Shown: positions 1-9,561 of the stretch, in pieces
Layout of the letters: each line of letters begins with the position of its first letter
How positions within the stretch are numbered: position 1 is the stretch's first letter
Assembly (NCBI RefSeq): GCF_001676155.1
Contig: NZ_LZEW01000012.1
Coordinates: forward strand, 62,001 to 126,000
DNA length: 64,000 bases
Direction of reading: 5' to 3'
Source of the DNA: Morganella psychrotolerans
Lineage (GTDB): Bacteria > Pseudomonadota > Gammaproteobacteria > Enterobacterales > Enterobacteriaceae
The notes under the pieces: model-generated
What the model was told of the DNA's origin: nothing
What the model saw: the letters and a program-made list of their open reading frames with translations, nothing else
The model's database searches: none
Position numbers and translations under genes: made by a program

Positions 1-1
1 A

Positions 2-418
2 ACGGATATCAGGATAGCATTGCCGGATAATGTGTGCGTTGCAGAATATATTGATTTATCTGTCTGGTTACCGCAGACCTGCCTGCTTGTCGCGTACGGA
101 GGATACGGTATTGTCAATATTGCACTGAAATATGGCGTACCTGTATTGGGTGTCAGTGACGGGGAAGGGAAAGCAGAGACATTATGCCGCTTGTTATGGA
201 GCCGCTGCGGACTGGCGCTATTTTCCCGAACCCCGGACGAGGAGGAATTAATGCAGGGTCTGAACAAAATTCTGACAGAACAGCATTATATGCTGTACAG
301 CGGGGTGATGCAGACACTGTATCAGCGTTGTAACCCGCAGGCAGCAGTACTGGATACAGTTCAATTGCTGACGGAGAAAACGGCTAAATCAGCCCCAGAG
401 CTTCCTTCAGAGGTTTGA
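2..418 (+). CDS. Glycosyltransferase, C-terminal part (5' end outside window)
   Basis: The frame is open from base 2, so the gene enters from the left edge and only about 138 C-terminal residues are visible. A stretch with [19 protein letters not shown] followed by an acidic GEGKAE segment resembles the nucleotide-sugar binding loop of GT1-type glycosyltransferases (macrolide or lipid glycosyltransferases), where a Gly-rich turn is followed by a conserved Pro-(V/L)-(L/V) strand. The donor and acceptor cannot be inferred. The stop codon lies 35 bp inside the 3' end of the convergent btsR, an end-to-end overlap. The family call is inference from one motif. Another GT-B fold enzyme is possible. 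Confidence 0.5.
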   Translation, partial: TDIRIALPDNVCVAEYIDLSVWLPQTCLLVAYGGYGIVNIALKYGVPVLGVSDGEGKAETLCRLLWSRCGLALFSRTPDEEELMQGLNKILTEQHYMLYSGVMQTLYQRCNPQAAVLDTVQLLTEKTAKSAPELPSEV

Positions 419-1097
419 GATAGCGGCGGCTGACCGGGATAGCCTCTCCGTTACTCAGGATAAGCTCTGCCTGGCTGTTATCGCCCAGCAGGATTTCCCG
501 CAGCCGGGTCAGATTAACCAGATACTGACGATGGCAGCGCAGCAGCGGAGTCCGGGTTTCAAGGGTGCGCAGCGTCAGTTCAGTAAAGCCTTCCTGCCCT
601 TGTGCGCTTACCACAAACACACCACTGATACGCGAATTCACATACACCACATCTTCAACCGGCATCAGCCAGATACGATTATGTCCGCTGCATGGAATAT
701 AGCGTAGCTGCTCCGTCTGCCCGGGTAATTCTGCCGGACGAACCTGTCCCTGGCGCAGGCGGTTCAGGGTTTTATCCAGCCGCTCTTTTTCCACCGGTTT
801 AAGCAGATAATCAAAGGCATCTTCCTCAAACGCCTGCAAGGCATACTCTTCAAAGGCGGTCAGAAAAACAATTGCCGGGCGGTGACCGGGATCAAGCATA
901 CCCACCATCTCCAGACCGGTGACGCGCGGCATCTGAATATCCAGAAATACCACATCCGGTTTAAGACGATGGATTTTACCTATCGCATCAATGGCATTGG
1001 TGCATTCACCCAGAATATGGATGTCAGGATGCGCATCAAGCAATAAACGCAGATTTTCACGGGCCAGCGGTTCATCATCAACAATTAAAACATTCAT
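384..1097 (-). CDS. btsR: LytTR response regulator BtsR
   Basis: A 237-residue response regulator closely matching E. coli BtsR (YehT, 239 aa). The receiver domain (about residues 1-115) has the acidic pocket VDDEP, phosphoacceptor Asp53 in FLDIQMPR and the conserved Lys in LLKPVEKER. The LytTR DNA-binding domain (about 135-237) has [20 protein letters not shown]. In E. coli, BtsR with BtsS activates the pyruvate transporter gene btsT. It lies 18 bp downstream of btsS on the same strand, so the two form an operon. No btsT homologue is in the window. The start ATG follows directly on the btsS gap. Confidence 0.93.
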   Translation of the reverse strand: MNVLIVDDEPLARENLRLLLDAHPDIHILGECTNAIDAIGKIHRLKPDVVFLDIQMPRVTGLEMVGMLDPGHRPAIVFLTAFEEYALQAFEEDAFDYLLKPVEKERLDKTLNRLRQGQVRPAELPGQTEQLRYIPCSGHNRIWLMPVEDVVYVNSRISGVFVVSAQGQEGFTELTLRTLETRTPLLRCHRQYLVNLTRLREILLGDNSQAELILSNGEAIPVSRRYLKPLKEALGLI

Positions 1098-1115
1098 TGT
1101 GTCATTATCATTTTT

Positions 1116-2825
1116 TTAGTTATCAGGCGGCACAGTGGTACCTGCCGATGAATCGAGAGGTAAGGTCAGCGTAATCGTTGTTTGTACTTCGGGCACACAG
1201 TGAACACTAAGACCGTACTGCTTACCATAGCGGACTTTGATGCGTTTATCGACCAGGCTCATCCCCAGTCCGTCGCTTATTCCGTCCGGACAGTACAGCC
1301 CGGCGTTGTCAGTGATACTGACGACAAGAAGAGGACCTTCTGTATGCGCTGTCAGGGTAATTTTTCCCTGCTCAAATATCTGTGATGTACCGTGTTTTAT
1401 TGCATTTTCGACGATAGGCTGCAAAGAAAAGACCGGCAGTCTGGTATGTTTTAATGTATCGGGGATGGCTATCTCCACGCACAGTTGCTCGCGAAAACGG
1501 GCTTTCTCTATTTGTAAGTAAGCATTCACATGCTCAATTTCGGCTGCCAGTGTCGCAATTTCACCCGGACGCTTTAAATTTTTACGGAAGAATGTCGAGA
1601 GATTCTGAACCAGGCTTCCGGCCTGTTCTGCATCTCTGCGGATCACTGCCTGAAGCGTATTCAGGGCATTAAACAGGAAATGTGGATTCACCTGTGCATG
1701 CAGCAGTTTTACCTCTGTCTCCAGTAGTGATTGCTTACTCCGTTCAAACTGCCCGGCGAGAATTTGTGCTGATAACAGGCTGGCTATCCCTTCACCCAGC
1801 GTCCGGTTTATGGAGCCGAACAGACGGTTTTTGACTTCATACAGCTTGATGGTACCCACCACCTGATTGTTCTCTCCGGTAAGCGGGATAACCAGGGTGG
1901 AGCCGAGTTTGCAGTGCGGGTTAATCGAGCAGCAATAAGGCATTTCATTACCGTCCGCATAAACCACTTCATTGTTGATAATAGCCTGGCGGGAGTAGGG
2001 GGAAGCAATAGGCGTACCCGGCAGATGGTGATCATCACCGACACCAATGAATGCCAGCAGTTTTTCTCTGTCAGTGATCGCCACGGCGGCAACATTCAGT
2101 TCATCATACAGAACCTGTGCCACCTGGCGGCTGTTGGTTTCATTAAACCCCTGGCGTAGTATGCCGTCAGTACTGATCGCCAGTTTCAGCGCCCGGGCGG
2201 AAAACGCACTGGTGTATTTTTCAAAAATGGCGCGTCTGTCCAGAAGAATACGGATAAACATGGCGGCACCAATGGTATTGGCGATAATCATCGGCGCGGC
2301 AATATCTTTTACCAGGTTCAATGCTTCATTAAACGGGCGGGCGAGTAACAGAATAATCGCCATCTGCGCCAGCTCGGCGATAAAAGTGACACCCGCTGCC
2401 GTCCAGGGATTAAATAATTTATTGATTTGCCCGCGCTTCATATAGTAGCGGTGAACCAGCCCGCCAATCAGCCCCTCCACGATGGTGGAAATCATACAGC
2501 TGAACGCGGTCATTCCGCCGAGGGAATAACGGTGCAGTCCGCCGGTAAAACCCACTAACAGCCCGACTGACGGACCACCAAGCAGCCCGCCGAGTACGGA
2601 GCCGATGGCCCGGGTATTGGCGATTGAGTCATTGATATTCAGTCCGAAATAGGTGCCCATGACACAGAAAACGGAAAAAATCAGGTAGCACATCAGTTTA
2701 TGCGGCAGGCGGACGGTGACTTGCAACACCGGCAGCACCAGGGGCGTTTTACTGAGTACCCAGGCGATGACCAGATACACACACATCTGCTGGAGTAGCA
2801 GGAAAATCAGATTAGGATCATACAT
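1116..2825 (-). CDS. btsS: Sensor histidine kinase BtsS (LytS family)
   Basis: A 569-residue membrane sensor kinase (E. coli BtsS/YehU is 561 aa). The first ~200 residues form a 5TM-5TMR_LYT type membrane domain with several hydrophobic helices and GGLHRYSLGG. A GAF-like segment follows (about 230-360), then the His_kinase motif AQVNPHFLFNALNTLQ near residue 380 and an HATPase domain with VENAIKHG and DGLGMSL. In E. coli BtsS binds extracellular pyruvate with high affinity and phosphorylates BtsR. It is the first gene of the btsSR operon. The upstream gap to the divergent HlyD gene (about 215 bp) must hold its promoter. I saw no specific operator there. Confidence 0.92.
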   Translation of the reverse strand: MYDPNLIFLLLQQMCVYLVIAWVLSKTPLVLPVLQVTVRLPHKLMCYLIFSVFCVMGTYFGLNINDSIANTRAIGSVLGGLLGGPSVGLLVGFTGGLHRYSLGGMTAFSCMISTIVEGLIGGLVHRYYMKRGQINKLFNPWTAAGVTFIAELAQMAIILLLARPFNEALNLVKDIAAPMIIANTIGAAMFIRILLDRRAIFEKYTSAFSARALKLAISTDGILRQGFNETNSRQVAQVLYDELNVAAVAITDREKLLAFIGVGDDHHLPGTPIASPYSRQAIINNEVVYADGNEMPYCCSINPHCKLGSTLVIPLTGENNQVVGTIKLYEVKNRLFGSINRTLGEGIASLLSAQILAGQFERSKQSLLETEVKLLHAQVNPHFLFNALNTLQAVIRRDAEQAGSLVQNLSTFFRKNLKRPGEIATLAAEIEHVNAYLQIEKARFREQLCVEIAIPDTLKHTRLPVFSLQPIVENAIKHGTSQIFEQGKITLTAHTEGPLLVVSITDNAGLYCPDGISDGLGMSLVDKRIKVRYGKQYGLSVHCVPEVQTTITLTLPLDSSAGTTVPPDN

Positions 2826-3040
2826 TTCGCTGTCAGATTACTCGTCCGGGAAAGATTATTTGTAACTAACTGAGATTTTATATCAAAAGTAGTTGTACAG
2901 CCGGGGGGTAAGGTTAATATTATTGCTTATATATTGTGATCCGGCGCACAAATATCTTAACGGTTTGCCGGAAAATCAGTGATACTGACGTGTTTCCCTT
3001 CTGGTAGTTTCTGGCGTGATAATTAAGGTCGAAATTAATA

Positions 3041-4013
3041 ATGAAAAAAAAGAACCATTTTCCTGATCCTTCTGATGTTGGTACTGATTGCAATGGCGGC
3101 ACTTTTCCGCGCGCATAACCAGTATCTTTTATTGCAGGGAGAAGTTGATGCGCCTGAAGTCATTGTTGCTTCTAAAGCAAAAGGGCGCGTAATTGACCGG
3201 CTGATTGAACGTGGTGATGATGTGAAGCAAGGGCAGGCACTAATCCGCCTGGTCAGCCCGGAGCTTGATGCTCAGATTGCATCATTGGTGGCAGCGCGTG
3301 ATCAGGCGCAGGCGCAGTTAACCGAGTCTCTGAACGGCACCCGTGAAGAAAGTGTCCGTAACTACGCCGCACAATTGGCACAGGCTCAGGCCGAACTGGC
3401 AAATGCACAGCGGGATTTTCAGCGCATGAGCAGTATGTCCGGCAAGGGATATGTCTCAAAAACCGAGCTGGACCAGTCACGCCGTGCGCGTGATGTGGCA
3501 CAGCAACGCGTACTGGCGGCTAAAGCGCAGCTTGATCAGGCAAAAAATGGTGACCGGAGCGAGCAGCGCCAGCGCTATGAAGCCGCACTGCGTCAGGCAG
3601 AACAAAAACTGGCTGAACTGAAAGTACAGCAGGATGAATTAACCGTGACAGCCCCTGTGACCGGGGAAATTGGTCCGATACCGGCAGAAATTGGTGAATT
3701 ATTTAACGCCGGCAGCCCGTTGGTGACGATCATCCGTCTTCCGGAAGCCTATTTTGTTTATAACCTGCGGGAAGATATCCTGGCGAATGTGAAGAAAGGC
3801 GACAAAATCACGCTTACGGTTCCTGCCCTGAATAATCAGGAAATTGAAGCTGAAATCCGCTATATCGCGCCGATGGGGGACTACGCTACTAAACGTGCCA
3901 CCCGTGCCACCGGGGATTTTGACCTGAAAACCTTTGAGGTCCGCCTGTACCCGGCGGAGCCGGTTGACGGGTTAAGACCGGGAATGAGCTCATTATGGCG
4001 CTGGGATAAATAA
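3041..4013 (+). CDS. HlyD-family periplasmic adaptor subunit (start region frame-shifted by an A8 run)
   Basis: A membrane-fusion protein of the HlyD/YhiI type: N-terminal hydrophobic anchor, a lipoyl-like half motif (VIVASKAKGRVIDRLIERGD), a long coiled-coil hairpin rich in Q and A (about 65-190) and the second half (VTAPVTGEIGPI) followed by beta-barrel segments. The literal frame begins at ATG 3075 without a Shine-Dalgarno. Upstream, ATG 3041 preceded by AAGG is out of frame. Dropping one A from the A8 run at 3044-3051 gives MKKRTIFLILLMLVLIAMAA, a normal signal anchor, and a 323-residue protein. It is followed at 10 bp by two ABC-2 permease genes, so it probably links an inner-membrane exporter to an outer-membrane channel. 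Confidence 0.82.
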
Positions 4014-4023
4014 GGTTGCTGTG

Positions 4024-5166
4024 ATGAGATTCCCGTCAATCTGGCGCGGCTTTCGCAGCGCTTTTTCACAAGAAACACGCCAGGCTATCCGCAGCCCGGT
4101 TTTTCACTGGCTGAGCTGGCTGTTTCCGCTGATTCTGTTTACGCTCATCAGCGCAAACTTTTCGGAAGGTACATTACTGAACCTGCCGGTTTCGGCTGTT
4201 GATTATGACCACAGCCCGTTATCACGCACGCTGGTGCGTAATCTGAATGCGGGCTCTCACGCCAGTGTCACGCCGCATGATGATCCGTCTGTCGCACTGG
4301 AGCGGATAGGCAGCGCGGAAGATTACGCCATGCTGATGATCCCCGCACGCTTTGAAAGTGATGTATTATCCGGGAAACAACCGACAGTCAGGATGTATTA
4401 CAATGCGCTGTTTTATGCCTCCGGCAGCTATGCTATTCAGGATTTCAGCGGGCTGATTACAGAACTGAATGCGCAGTACCGCGCCACACTTGCCACAGAG
4501 ATGGGAAAAACCGTACCAAGGCTCGCGCAGGTGACAATGACCTATGACAGCCTGTTTAATGCCAGCGGCAGTTACATTTATTATCAGCAGTTTGCGGCGA
4601 CTATCCATATGCTGCAATTATTTGTGGTCACTCTCACTATCTACAGTATGTCACGCGGAACTATGCTGTTATCGATTAAGCCTCTGTTCAGCGGTGTGCT
4701 CGGGAAACTGGCGCCTTATACTTTTTTCTTTACCACCCTCCTGATGATTGAACTCGCCGCACTGGTCACATTTTCCGGTGCGAAAATGGCAGGTAACCCA
4801 TTGTATATGTTACTTATCGGTTTCTTCTATGTGATGGCGGCACAGAGTGTCGGGCTATTGCTGTATACCTTCACCAGTAATGCAATTATGGCTTACAGTA
4901 TGATCGGGATGCTGGTGAGTATCGCGATGGCCTTCTCCGGGATGGCGGTGCCTGAGCTGTCGATGATTTTACCGGCGCGGATTATCTCTAATCTTGAGCC
5001 GCTGACCCATGCCCTTAACGCGATGTTTGATATCTTCCTGCGCGAAGTATCATTGCAGCATATTTTGTATGTTTGTTCGGTATTGCTGATTTATCCGGTG
5101 GTGAGTGCGTTCTTTGTTCGTAACCGACTGCCTAAACGGCTGGCATTGCAGGGAGGTGCGGCGTGA
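4024..5166 (+). CDS. ABC-2 type transporter permease (YhhJ-like), first copy
   Basis: A 380-residue ABC-2 permease: N-terminal membrane helix (WLSWLFPLILFTLISANF), an extracytoplasmic domain with VSAVDYDHSPLSRTLVRNL, then five or six C-terminal helices. ATG 4024 is preferred to GTG 4021 because AAGG lies 8 bp upstream. This family forms the membrane part of multidrug or polymer exporters and normally needs an ATP-binding partner, but none is encoded between the HlyD gene and the terminator at 6336. The end overlaps the second permease start by 4 bp, showing translational coupling. Substrate unknown. Confidence 0.85.
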   Translation: MRFPSIWRGFRSAFSQETRQAIRSPVFHWLSWLFPLILFTLISANFSEGTLLNLPVSAVDYDHSPLSRTLVRNLNAGSHASVTPHDDPSVALERIGSAEDYAMLMIPARFESDVLSGKQPTVRMYYNALFYASGSYAIQDFSGLITELNAQYRATLATEMGKTVPRLAQVTMTYDSLFNASGSYIYYQQFAATIHMLQLFVVTLTIYSMSRGTMLLSIKPLFSGVLGKLAPYTFFFTTLLMIELAALVTFSGAKMAGNPLYMLLIGFFYVMAAQSVGLLLYTFTSNAIMAYSMIGMLVSIAMAFSGMAVPELSMILPARIISNLEPLTHALNAMFDIFLREVSLQHILYVCSVLLIYPVVSAFFVRNRLPKRLALQGGAA

Positions 5167-6329
5167 AACTCTACTTTCAGACCTTCGTGAAAGTTCTGCT
5201 CGGGATGCTGGCAAAACCCATGTGGATGCTGCTGGTGGTATCACTCTGTGTTATGAGTCTGGTGTATATCCGCCCTGTATTGTGGGATTTGCCGGTTGCT
5301 GTAATAGACCGGGATCACTCTGCTGCCAGCCGCTCACTTATCCGCGATCTTGATGCAACCGCAAAAGTAGAATTACACAGTTACGATAATCTCAATACCG
5401 CACGGCAGGATATGATAATGCGTGAGTTATTCGCCATTATTATCATTCCGGCAGATTTCGAAAAGAATGTCCTTCAGGGTAAAAATATCACTGTACCGGT
5501 CTTCGGGGATGCGACAAACCGCCTCGCCAGCGGGCAGATCCAGCAGGAACTGGGTAAGGCGTATCAGGAATTACTGGCGGGTTATAATACGCGGATTTTA
5601 CAGAATGCCGGATACAGCCCGGAGCAGGCATCACTGATTATCTCGCCGATTCAGGCAGAGACAGTAGCGATGTATAACCCGGGCGTCAGTTTTGCGGCGA
5701 TTGTTTTTCCGGGTTTGCTGGTGATGTTATTGCAGCACTCCCTGCTGATTGCCTGTGTGCGGGTCAGTATCGCGGTGCGCGGCACTCCGAAAGGCAAACC
5801 TCCGCTGGCGGTCTATCTCGGCGCTCTGAGCGCGCTGCTGCCGATATGGCTGTTTCTCTCGACCGTCTTCTTTGCACTCTGGCCGTGGGTGCTGGGTTAC
5901 CGCCAGGAAGCGCCGATGTATGAACTGTGGTTGCTGACCTTCCCGTTCCTGCTGGCAGTGCTCGGGCTGGGGAAACTGGTGACAGAATGCCTGCGCAGCG
6001 TGGAGATGATTTACCTGACGCTGGCATTTGTCACCACGCCGGTGTTTTACATGTCGGGGACTATCTGGCCATTACAGGCGATGCCGGAATGGGTGCGTTT
6101 TATTGCCTCGGCGCTGCCGTCCACCTGGGCGACAAAAGCCATCGCGGGGATTAACCAGCTTGATTTGCCGTTCAGCAGTGTGCAGGGCGATATCATTATG
6201 ATGCTGGTGCTGGGGATTATTTACACGGTGACTGGTGTGTTTGTCGGCATGCTGCGCGACGGCGAACTGCGGCATCTGACCCATACATTGCGGCGGGTAT
6301 TCCGGCGGAAAAATAAGAAATCAGTATGA
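5163..6329 (+). CDS. ABC-2 type transporter permease (YhhJ-like), second copy
   Basis: A 388-residue paralogue of the preceding permease, with the same order: one N-terminal helix, a periplasmic domain with LPVAVIDRDHSAASRSLIRD, and a C-terminal membrane bundle (ISFAAIVFPGLLVML-type helices). It starts at GTG 5163, overlapping the upstream stop codon, with GGAGG 5 bp upstream. Two such permeases plus an HlyD protein match the E. coli ybhG-ybhFSR and yhiI-rbbA-yhhJ pattern, but the ATPase is missing here. Either the pair borrows an ATPase encoded elsewhere or it works as an accessory. The C-terminus is Arg/Lys-rich. Confidence 0.86.
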   Translation: MKLYFQTFVKVLLGMLAKPMWMLLVVSLCVMSLVYIRPVLWDLPVAVIDRDHSAASRSLIRDLDATAKVELHSYDNLNTARQDMIMRELFAIIIIPADFEKNVLQGKNITVPVFGDATNRLASGQIQQELGKAYQELLAGYNTRILQNAGYSPEQASLIISPIQAETVAMYNPGVSFAAIVFPGLLVMLLQHSLLIACVRVSIAVRGTPKGKPPLAVYLGALSALLPIWLFLSTVFFALWPWVLGYRQEAPMYELWLLTFPFLLAVLGLGKLVTECLRSVEMIYLTLAFVTTPVFYMSGTIWPLQAMPEWVRFIASALPSTWATKAIAGINQLDLPFSSVQGDIIMMLVLGIIYTVTGVFVGMLRDGELRHLTHTLRRVFRRKNKKSV

Positions 6330-6335
6330 TTTCAA

Positions 6336-6368
6336 CCCCTGCAATTCAGATAAATGCAGGGGCTTTTA
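6336..6368. terminator. Bidirectional intrinsic terminator between the ABC-2 operon and ubiV
   Basis: Arms CCCCTGCA (6336-6343) and TGCAGGGG (6355-6362) form a hairpin followed by CTTTTACTTT on the plus strand. It lies between two convergent genes and probably serves the exporter operon, with partial function for ubiV. Confidence 0.75.
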
Positions 6369-6376
6369 CTTTATGT

Positions 6377-7255
6377 TTATTCCACCAATTCAAGACCTGC
6401 AATATTGCGCCAGTAGCCGTTACAGTCTTGTGCCTGTGTCAGATCCAGCGGCTGTGTGCCGTCCCGGTTGTGGCGGAAATCGTCGATAACGGCGATATCT
6501 TCCGGGGCATCAGGTGAAATGCGCACAATATCCACTAATCCCTGCATTGAACGCAGATCGTTACCGAGGTTATAACAGTAGCCGCTCTGGGTCTGTGTGC
6601 CGTTGAGCACAAAGACCTGCTGATTTTCCTGTGAGAGAACCTTGCGCCCCTGCGGATACTTAATACAGCAGGTTTCACATTCATCTTTACCGCGGTTTTC
6701 TGAACGCGCCGTGAAACAGCGGGCGGAATAGGCCAGTGGCAGGTGTCCGTAGCTCATCACTTCCACTTCGAATTTATCGCGGATCCCCAGCTCGTCGCAT
6801 TGCTTCAGCAAATTAACCAGCCAGTCGCGGGATAACTCAACCGGCATACACCAGCGCATCATGCCCTGTTTTTGCAGGATTTTCAGTGCCGGGGCGTTAT
6901 AACAGTTCAGTCCGTGTCCTGCCACAAAAGGCAACCCGCGCTCATGCAGCATGTTAATCACACCAAAATCATGGGCTTCCAGCATAAACTCGCCGTTATC
7001 CACCAGTTTGGTTATCTCTTTCAGTTCAGAAGGCGCCTGGAGCATTGCCAGGGTGGAAATCACCACCTGTTTGCCGCTTTTCGCCACCGTTTTGGCGAGA
7101 TCTATCCAGTTATCCGGCTTCATTTCCCGGCGCTTGCTGCACACGGTTTCCCCGAGATAGATGATATCGGCACTGCTTTGTGCGGCCTGCTGATAAAACT
7201 GCTCCAGTGTCGCGTTCGGCCAGTAATAGAGGACTGAACCTAATGAAAATTGCAT
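6377..7255 (-). CDS. ubiV: Oxygen-independent ubiquinone hydroxylation protein UbiV (U32 family)
   Basis: A 292-residue U32-family protein nearly colinear with E. coli UbiV (YhbV). The start is MQFSLGSVLYYWP at 7255; the longer frame has no support. Cysteines 39, 180, 193 and 197 match the four 4Fe-4S ligands of E. coli UbiV, seen in VCSKRR, SARCFTARS and DECETCCIKYP. UbiU-UbiV together with UbiT make ubiquinone without oxygen, with prephenate as hydroxyl donor in E. coli. It lies 14 bp downstream of ubiU on the same strand. Confidence 0.95.
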   Translation of the reverse strand: MQFSLGSVLYYWPNATLEQFYQQAAQSSADIIYLGETVCSKRREMKPDNWIDLAKTVAKSGKQVVISTLAMLQAPSELKEITKLVDNGEFMLEAHDFGVINMLHERGLPFVAGHGLNCYNAPALKILQKQGMMRWCMPVELSRDWLVNLLKQCDELGIRDKFEVEVMSYGHLPLAYSARCFTARSENRGKDECETCCIKYPQGRKVLSQENQQVFVLNGTQTQSGYCYNLGNDLRSMQGLVDIVRISPDAPEDIAVIDDFRHNRDGTQPLDLTQAQDCNGYWRNIAGLELVE

Positions 7256-7269
7256 TGTTTTTCTCCCCG

Positions 7270-8265
7270 TTACTGCCATTTGCGGTGATAAGCGCCGAGT
7301 GTGGTCTGACGCCCTTCAGACATACTGCCCAGCGCCTGCATCCAGGCAGCATCCGGGGCATAATTTTCCGGGTCAGCTTTACAGCGATCTATCGCCTGGC
7401 GCCAGACTTTCGCCACGTCAGTGACATACGCCGGACTGCGCTGACGACCCTCAATTTTCACGGAGGCAATATTTGCCGCCATCAGTTCCGGCAGTAATTC
7501 CAGTGTATTCAGGCTGGTTGGTTCTTCGAGGGCATGATAAGGCTTGCTGTCCACACAGTAGCGGCCTTTACACAGCGTCGGATAACCGGCGTTTTCATCA
7601 GCACCGTAGCGGTCAATCAGCACATCATTGAGGCGGGATTCCAGCCCCTGCGGGGTCTCCTGCCAGCGGACAAATCGTGCCGGTGAACAGGCACCGACCG
7701 TATTCGGTGATTCGCCGGTCAGGTAGGAAGAGAGATAACAGCGGCCTTCCGCCATAATACAGAGGCTGCCGAAAGCAAAGACTTCCAGCGGCACCGGACT
7801 GGTACGGGCGAGTTGTTTTACCTGCTGAATGGAGAGCACACGCGGCAGTACAATGCGGTGGACGGCAAAATTGCGCTGATAGAAGCGGATAGCTTCGGTA
7901 TTCGTGGCAGACGCCTGAACGGAGACATGGCGCTCAATATGCGGATAGCGCTCTGCGGCATATTCGAGCATTGAGATATCTGCAAGGATCAGTGCGTCGG
8001 CACCCAAATCGGCTGCCATATCCACGGCGCGCTGCCAGCGGCTGAATCCGTCCGGATGTGCAAAGGTATTAATCGCAATATGCAGATGGCGCTGATGGCG
8101 GTGAACATACTCCACCGCCTGTTCGAGTTTTTTTTCAGTAAAATTCAGACCGGCGAAATGACGGGCATTGGTATCATCTTTTAAACCGATATAAACCGCA
8201 TCTGCGCCATTATCGACGGCGGCTTTCAGTGCGGGTAAGTTACCGGCGGGACACAACAGTTCCAT
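7270..8265 (-). CDS. ubiU: Oxygen-independent ubiquinone hydroxylation protein UbiU (U32 family)
   Basis: A 331-residue U32 protein of the same length as E. coli UbiU (YhbU). ATG 8265 (MELLCPAGN) is chosen because the family starts there; the 76-residue upstream extension reads through the promoter and an ERIC fragment. Cysteines 169, 176, 193 and 232 match the known 4Fe-4S ligands (GSLCIMAEGRC, GACSPARF, TLCKGRYC). It partners with UbiV in anaerobic ubiquinone synthesis. It contains an A8 run (8128-8135) that is correctly in frame, a useful counter-example to the homopolymer problem elsewhere in the window. The divergent neighbour is ubiT. Confidence 0.95.
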   Translation of the reverse strand: MELLCPAGNLPALKAAVDNGADAVYIGLKDDTNARHFAGLNFTEKKLEQAVEYVHRHQRHLHIAINTFAHPDGFSRWQRAVDMAADLGADALILADISMLEYAAERYPHIERHVSVQASATNTEAIRFYQRNFAVHRIVLPRVLSIQQVKQLARTSPVPLEVFAFGSLCIMAEGRCYLSSYLTGESPNTVGACSPARFVRWQETPQGLESRLNDVLIDRYGADENAGYPTLCKGRYCVDSKPYHALEEPTSLNTLELLPELMAANIASVKIEGRQRSPAYVTDVAKVWRQAIDRCKADPENYAPDAAWMQALGSMSEGRQTTLGAYHRKWQ

Positions 8266-8406
8266 GGTGAGACTCTCAGACTGAATAATAAAATGATCAG
8301 AAATTGTAAATGGCAGGCTAAAAAAGGTATTGACCTGAGGCAGGTTAGTGAACAATTTGTCGCAAAAAATAATACCGTTTTCGTGCATAAAGGCGGAATC
8401 TTGTCT

Positions 8407-8443
8407 GCCGTCTGCCTGCAATTCGAATGACGTTGGGTATATA
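8407..8443 (+). repeat. Solo right end of an ERIC element
   Basis: Only the terminal segment is present: GCCGTCTGCCTGC followed by AATTCGAATGACGTTGGGTATATA. It matches the right ends of the full copies at 15965, 42960 and 59536. It sits in the ubiU-ubiT divergent control region, so one half of an ancestral copy was lost or never inserted. Confidence 0.7.
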
Positions 8444-8539
8444 ATTGAGTGAATAATGCGAAAATTTGACCGGAAGCCTGAGTTATTACGCAATCTTCTG
8501 GCACAATGACGCAGGAATTCAGATTAAGGAGTCAGTACG

Positions 8540-9061
8540 GTGTTTGCCAAAATTCGTTCCTCGCTCGTGCAAAACGGGCCTGCGTTATTGCGGTTTCCGC
8601 TGAAATTAACGCCGTTTACCCTGCAAAAACAGGTTCTTCAGCAAGTTCTGGCGCGTCAGTTTGAAGAGGCGATGACAGAAGGCGATCTCGATTTTCTGGA
8701 AGACAAGTGGCTGAAAGTGGAAGTCCGCGATATGGCGCTGTGCTGGTTTATCAGTAATCAGAATGGCCGGCTGGTGGTCAGTGCGGATGAGCAGGAAGAT
8801 GTCAGCTTCAGTGGTAACGCCAATGATCTGGTACTGATTGCCGCCCGTAAAGAAGACCCGGATACCCTGTTTTTCCAGCGCCGCCTGCGTATTGAAGGTG
8901 ATACTGAGCTGGGGTTGTATGTGAAGAATCTGATGGACTCAATTGATCTCGATGCGATGCCCGCGCTGCTGCGCAGTGCATTAATGCAACTGGCTGAATT
9001 TATTCAGGCGGGTATGGACGCGGAGGCCGCGCAATCACATACCGCGGTGCCGTCATGTTGA
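8540..9061 (+). CDS. ubiT: Ubiquinone anaerobic accessory factor UbiT (SCP2 domain)
   Basis: A 173-residue protein matching E. coli UbiT (YhbT, 174 aa). It has an N-terminal segment (MFAKIRSSLVQNG) and an SCP2 lipid-binding domain with LDFLEDKWLKVEVRDM and RLRIEGDTELGLYVKNLMD. UbiT binds ubiquinone precursors and is required for anaerobic ubiquinone synthesis with UbiUV. The start is GTG 8540 with AAGGAG about 8 bp upstream. It is transcribed divergently from ubiU and overlaps yhbS by 7 bp. Confidence 0.93.
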   Translation: MFAKIRSSLVQNGPALLRFPLKLTPFTLQKQVLQQVLARQFEEAMTEGDLDFLEDKWLKVEVRDMALCWFISNQNGRLVVSADEQEDVSFSGNANDLVLIAARKEDPDTLFFQRRLRIEGDTELGLYVKNLMDSIDLDAMPALLRSALMQLAEFIQAGMDAEAAQSHTAVPSC

Positions 9062-9561
9062 TCCGCACAGAGATCCCGGTTGATGCCGCCGGTATTGATG
9101 CATTGCTGCGCACGGCATTTGGTCGTGATAATGAGGCAGATCTGCTGCACGCGCTGCGTGAGGATGCACTGCTGACTTTAGGTGTGGTGGCAACGGATGA
9201 TGACGGACAGGTAGTCGGCTATGCCGGTTTTACCCCGGTTGATGTGGAAGGCGAGGATTGTCAATGGGTGGGGCTTGCACCGCTTGCAGTGGCAGAAGAG
9301 TACCGCGCTCAGGGAATTGCCCGCCAACTTGTTTATGAAGGGCTGGACAGCCTCAATGAGTTTGGTTACGGCGCGGTTGTGGTGCTTGGTGACCCCGCAA
9401 TGTACAGCAAATGGGGCTTTAAACCGGCAGCAGAGTTTGATCTGCACTGTAAATGGCCGGATAGCGCCGCATACTTTCTTATTCATCCGCTGGATAACGA
9501 TGCCACAGATGATTACCACGGCTTAGTCAATTACTCCGATCACTTTGACAGTTGTGAATAA
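9055..9561 (+). CDS. yhbS: GNAT-family N-acetyltransferase YhbS
   Basis: A 168-residue GNAT protein (E. coli YhbS is 167 aa). The acetyl-CoA loop is visible as [15 protein letters not shown], preceded by the strand VGLAPLAV and followed by [19 protein letters not shown], the YhbS signature. The substrate in this family is not firmly established. ATG 9055 overlaps the ubiT stop, so it is translationally coupled. A hairpin terminator lies 33 bp past its stop, inside the convergent yhbQ. Confidence 0.9.
   Translation: MLIRTEIPVDAAGIDALLRTAFGRDNEADLLHALREDALLTLGVVATDDDGQVVGYAGFTPVDVEGEDCQWVGLAPLAVAEEYRAQGIARQLVYEGLDSLNEFGYGAVVVLGDPAMYSKWGFKPAAEFDLHCKWPDSAAYFLIHPLDNDATDDYHGLVNYSDHFDSCE

Noticed and set aside
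8266-8539. FNR site for ubiU/ubiT
   Set aside because: FNR control is known in E. coli, but I found only half-site matches in this gap.
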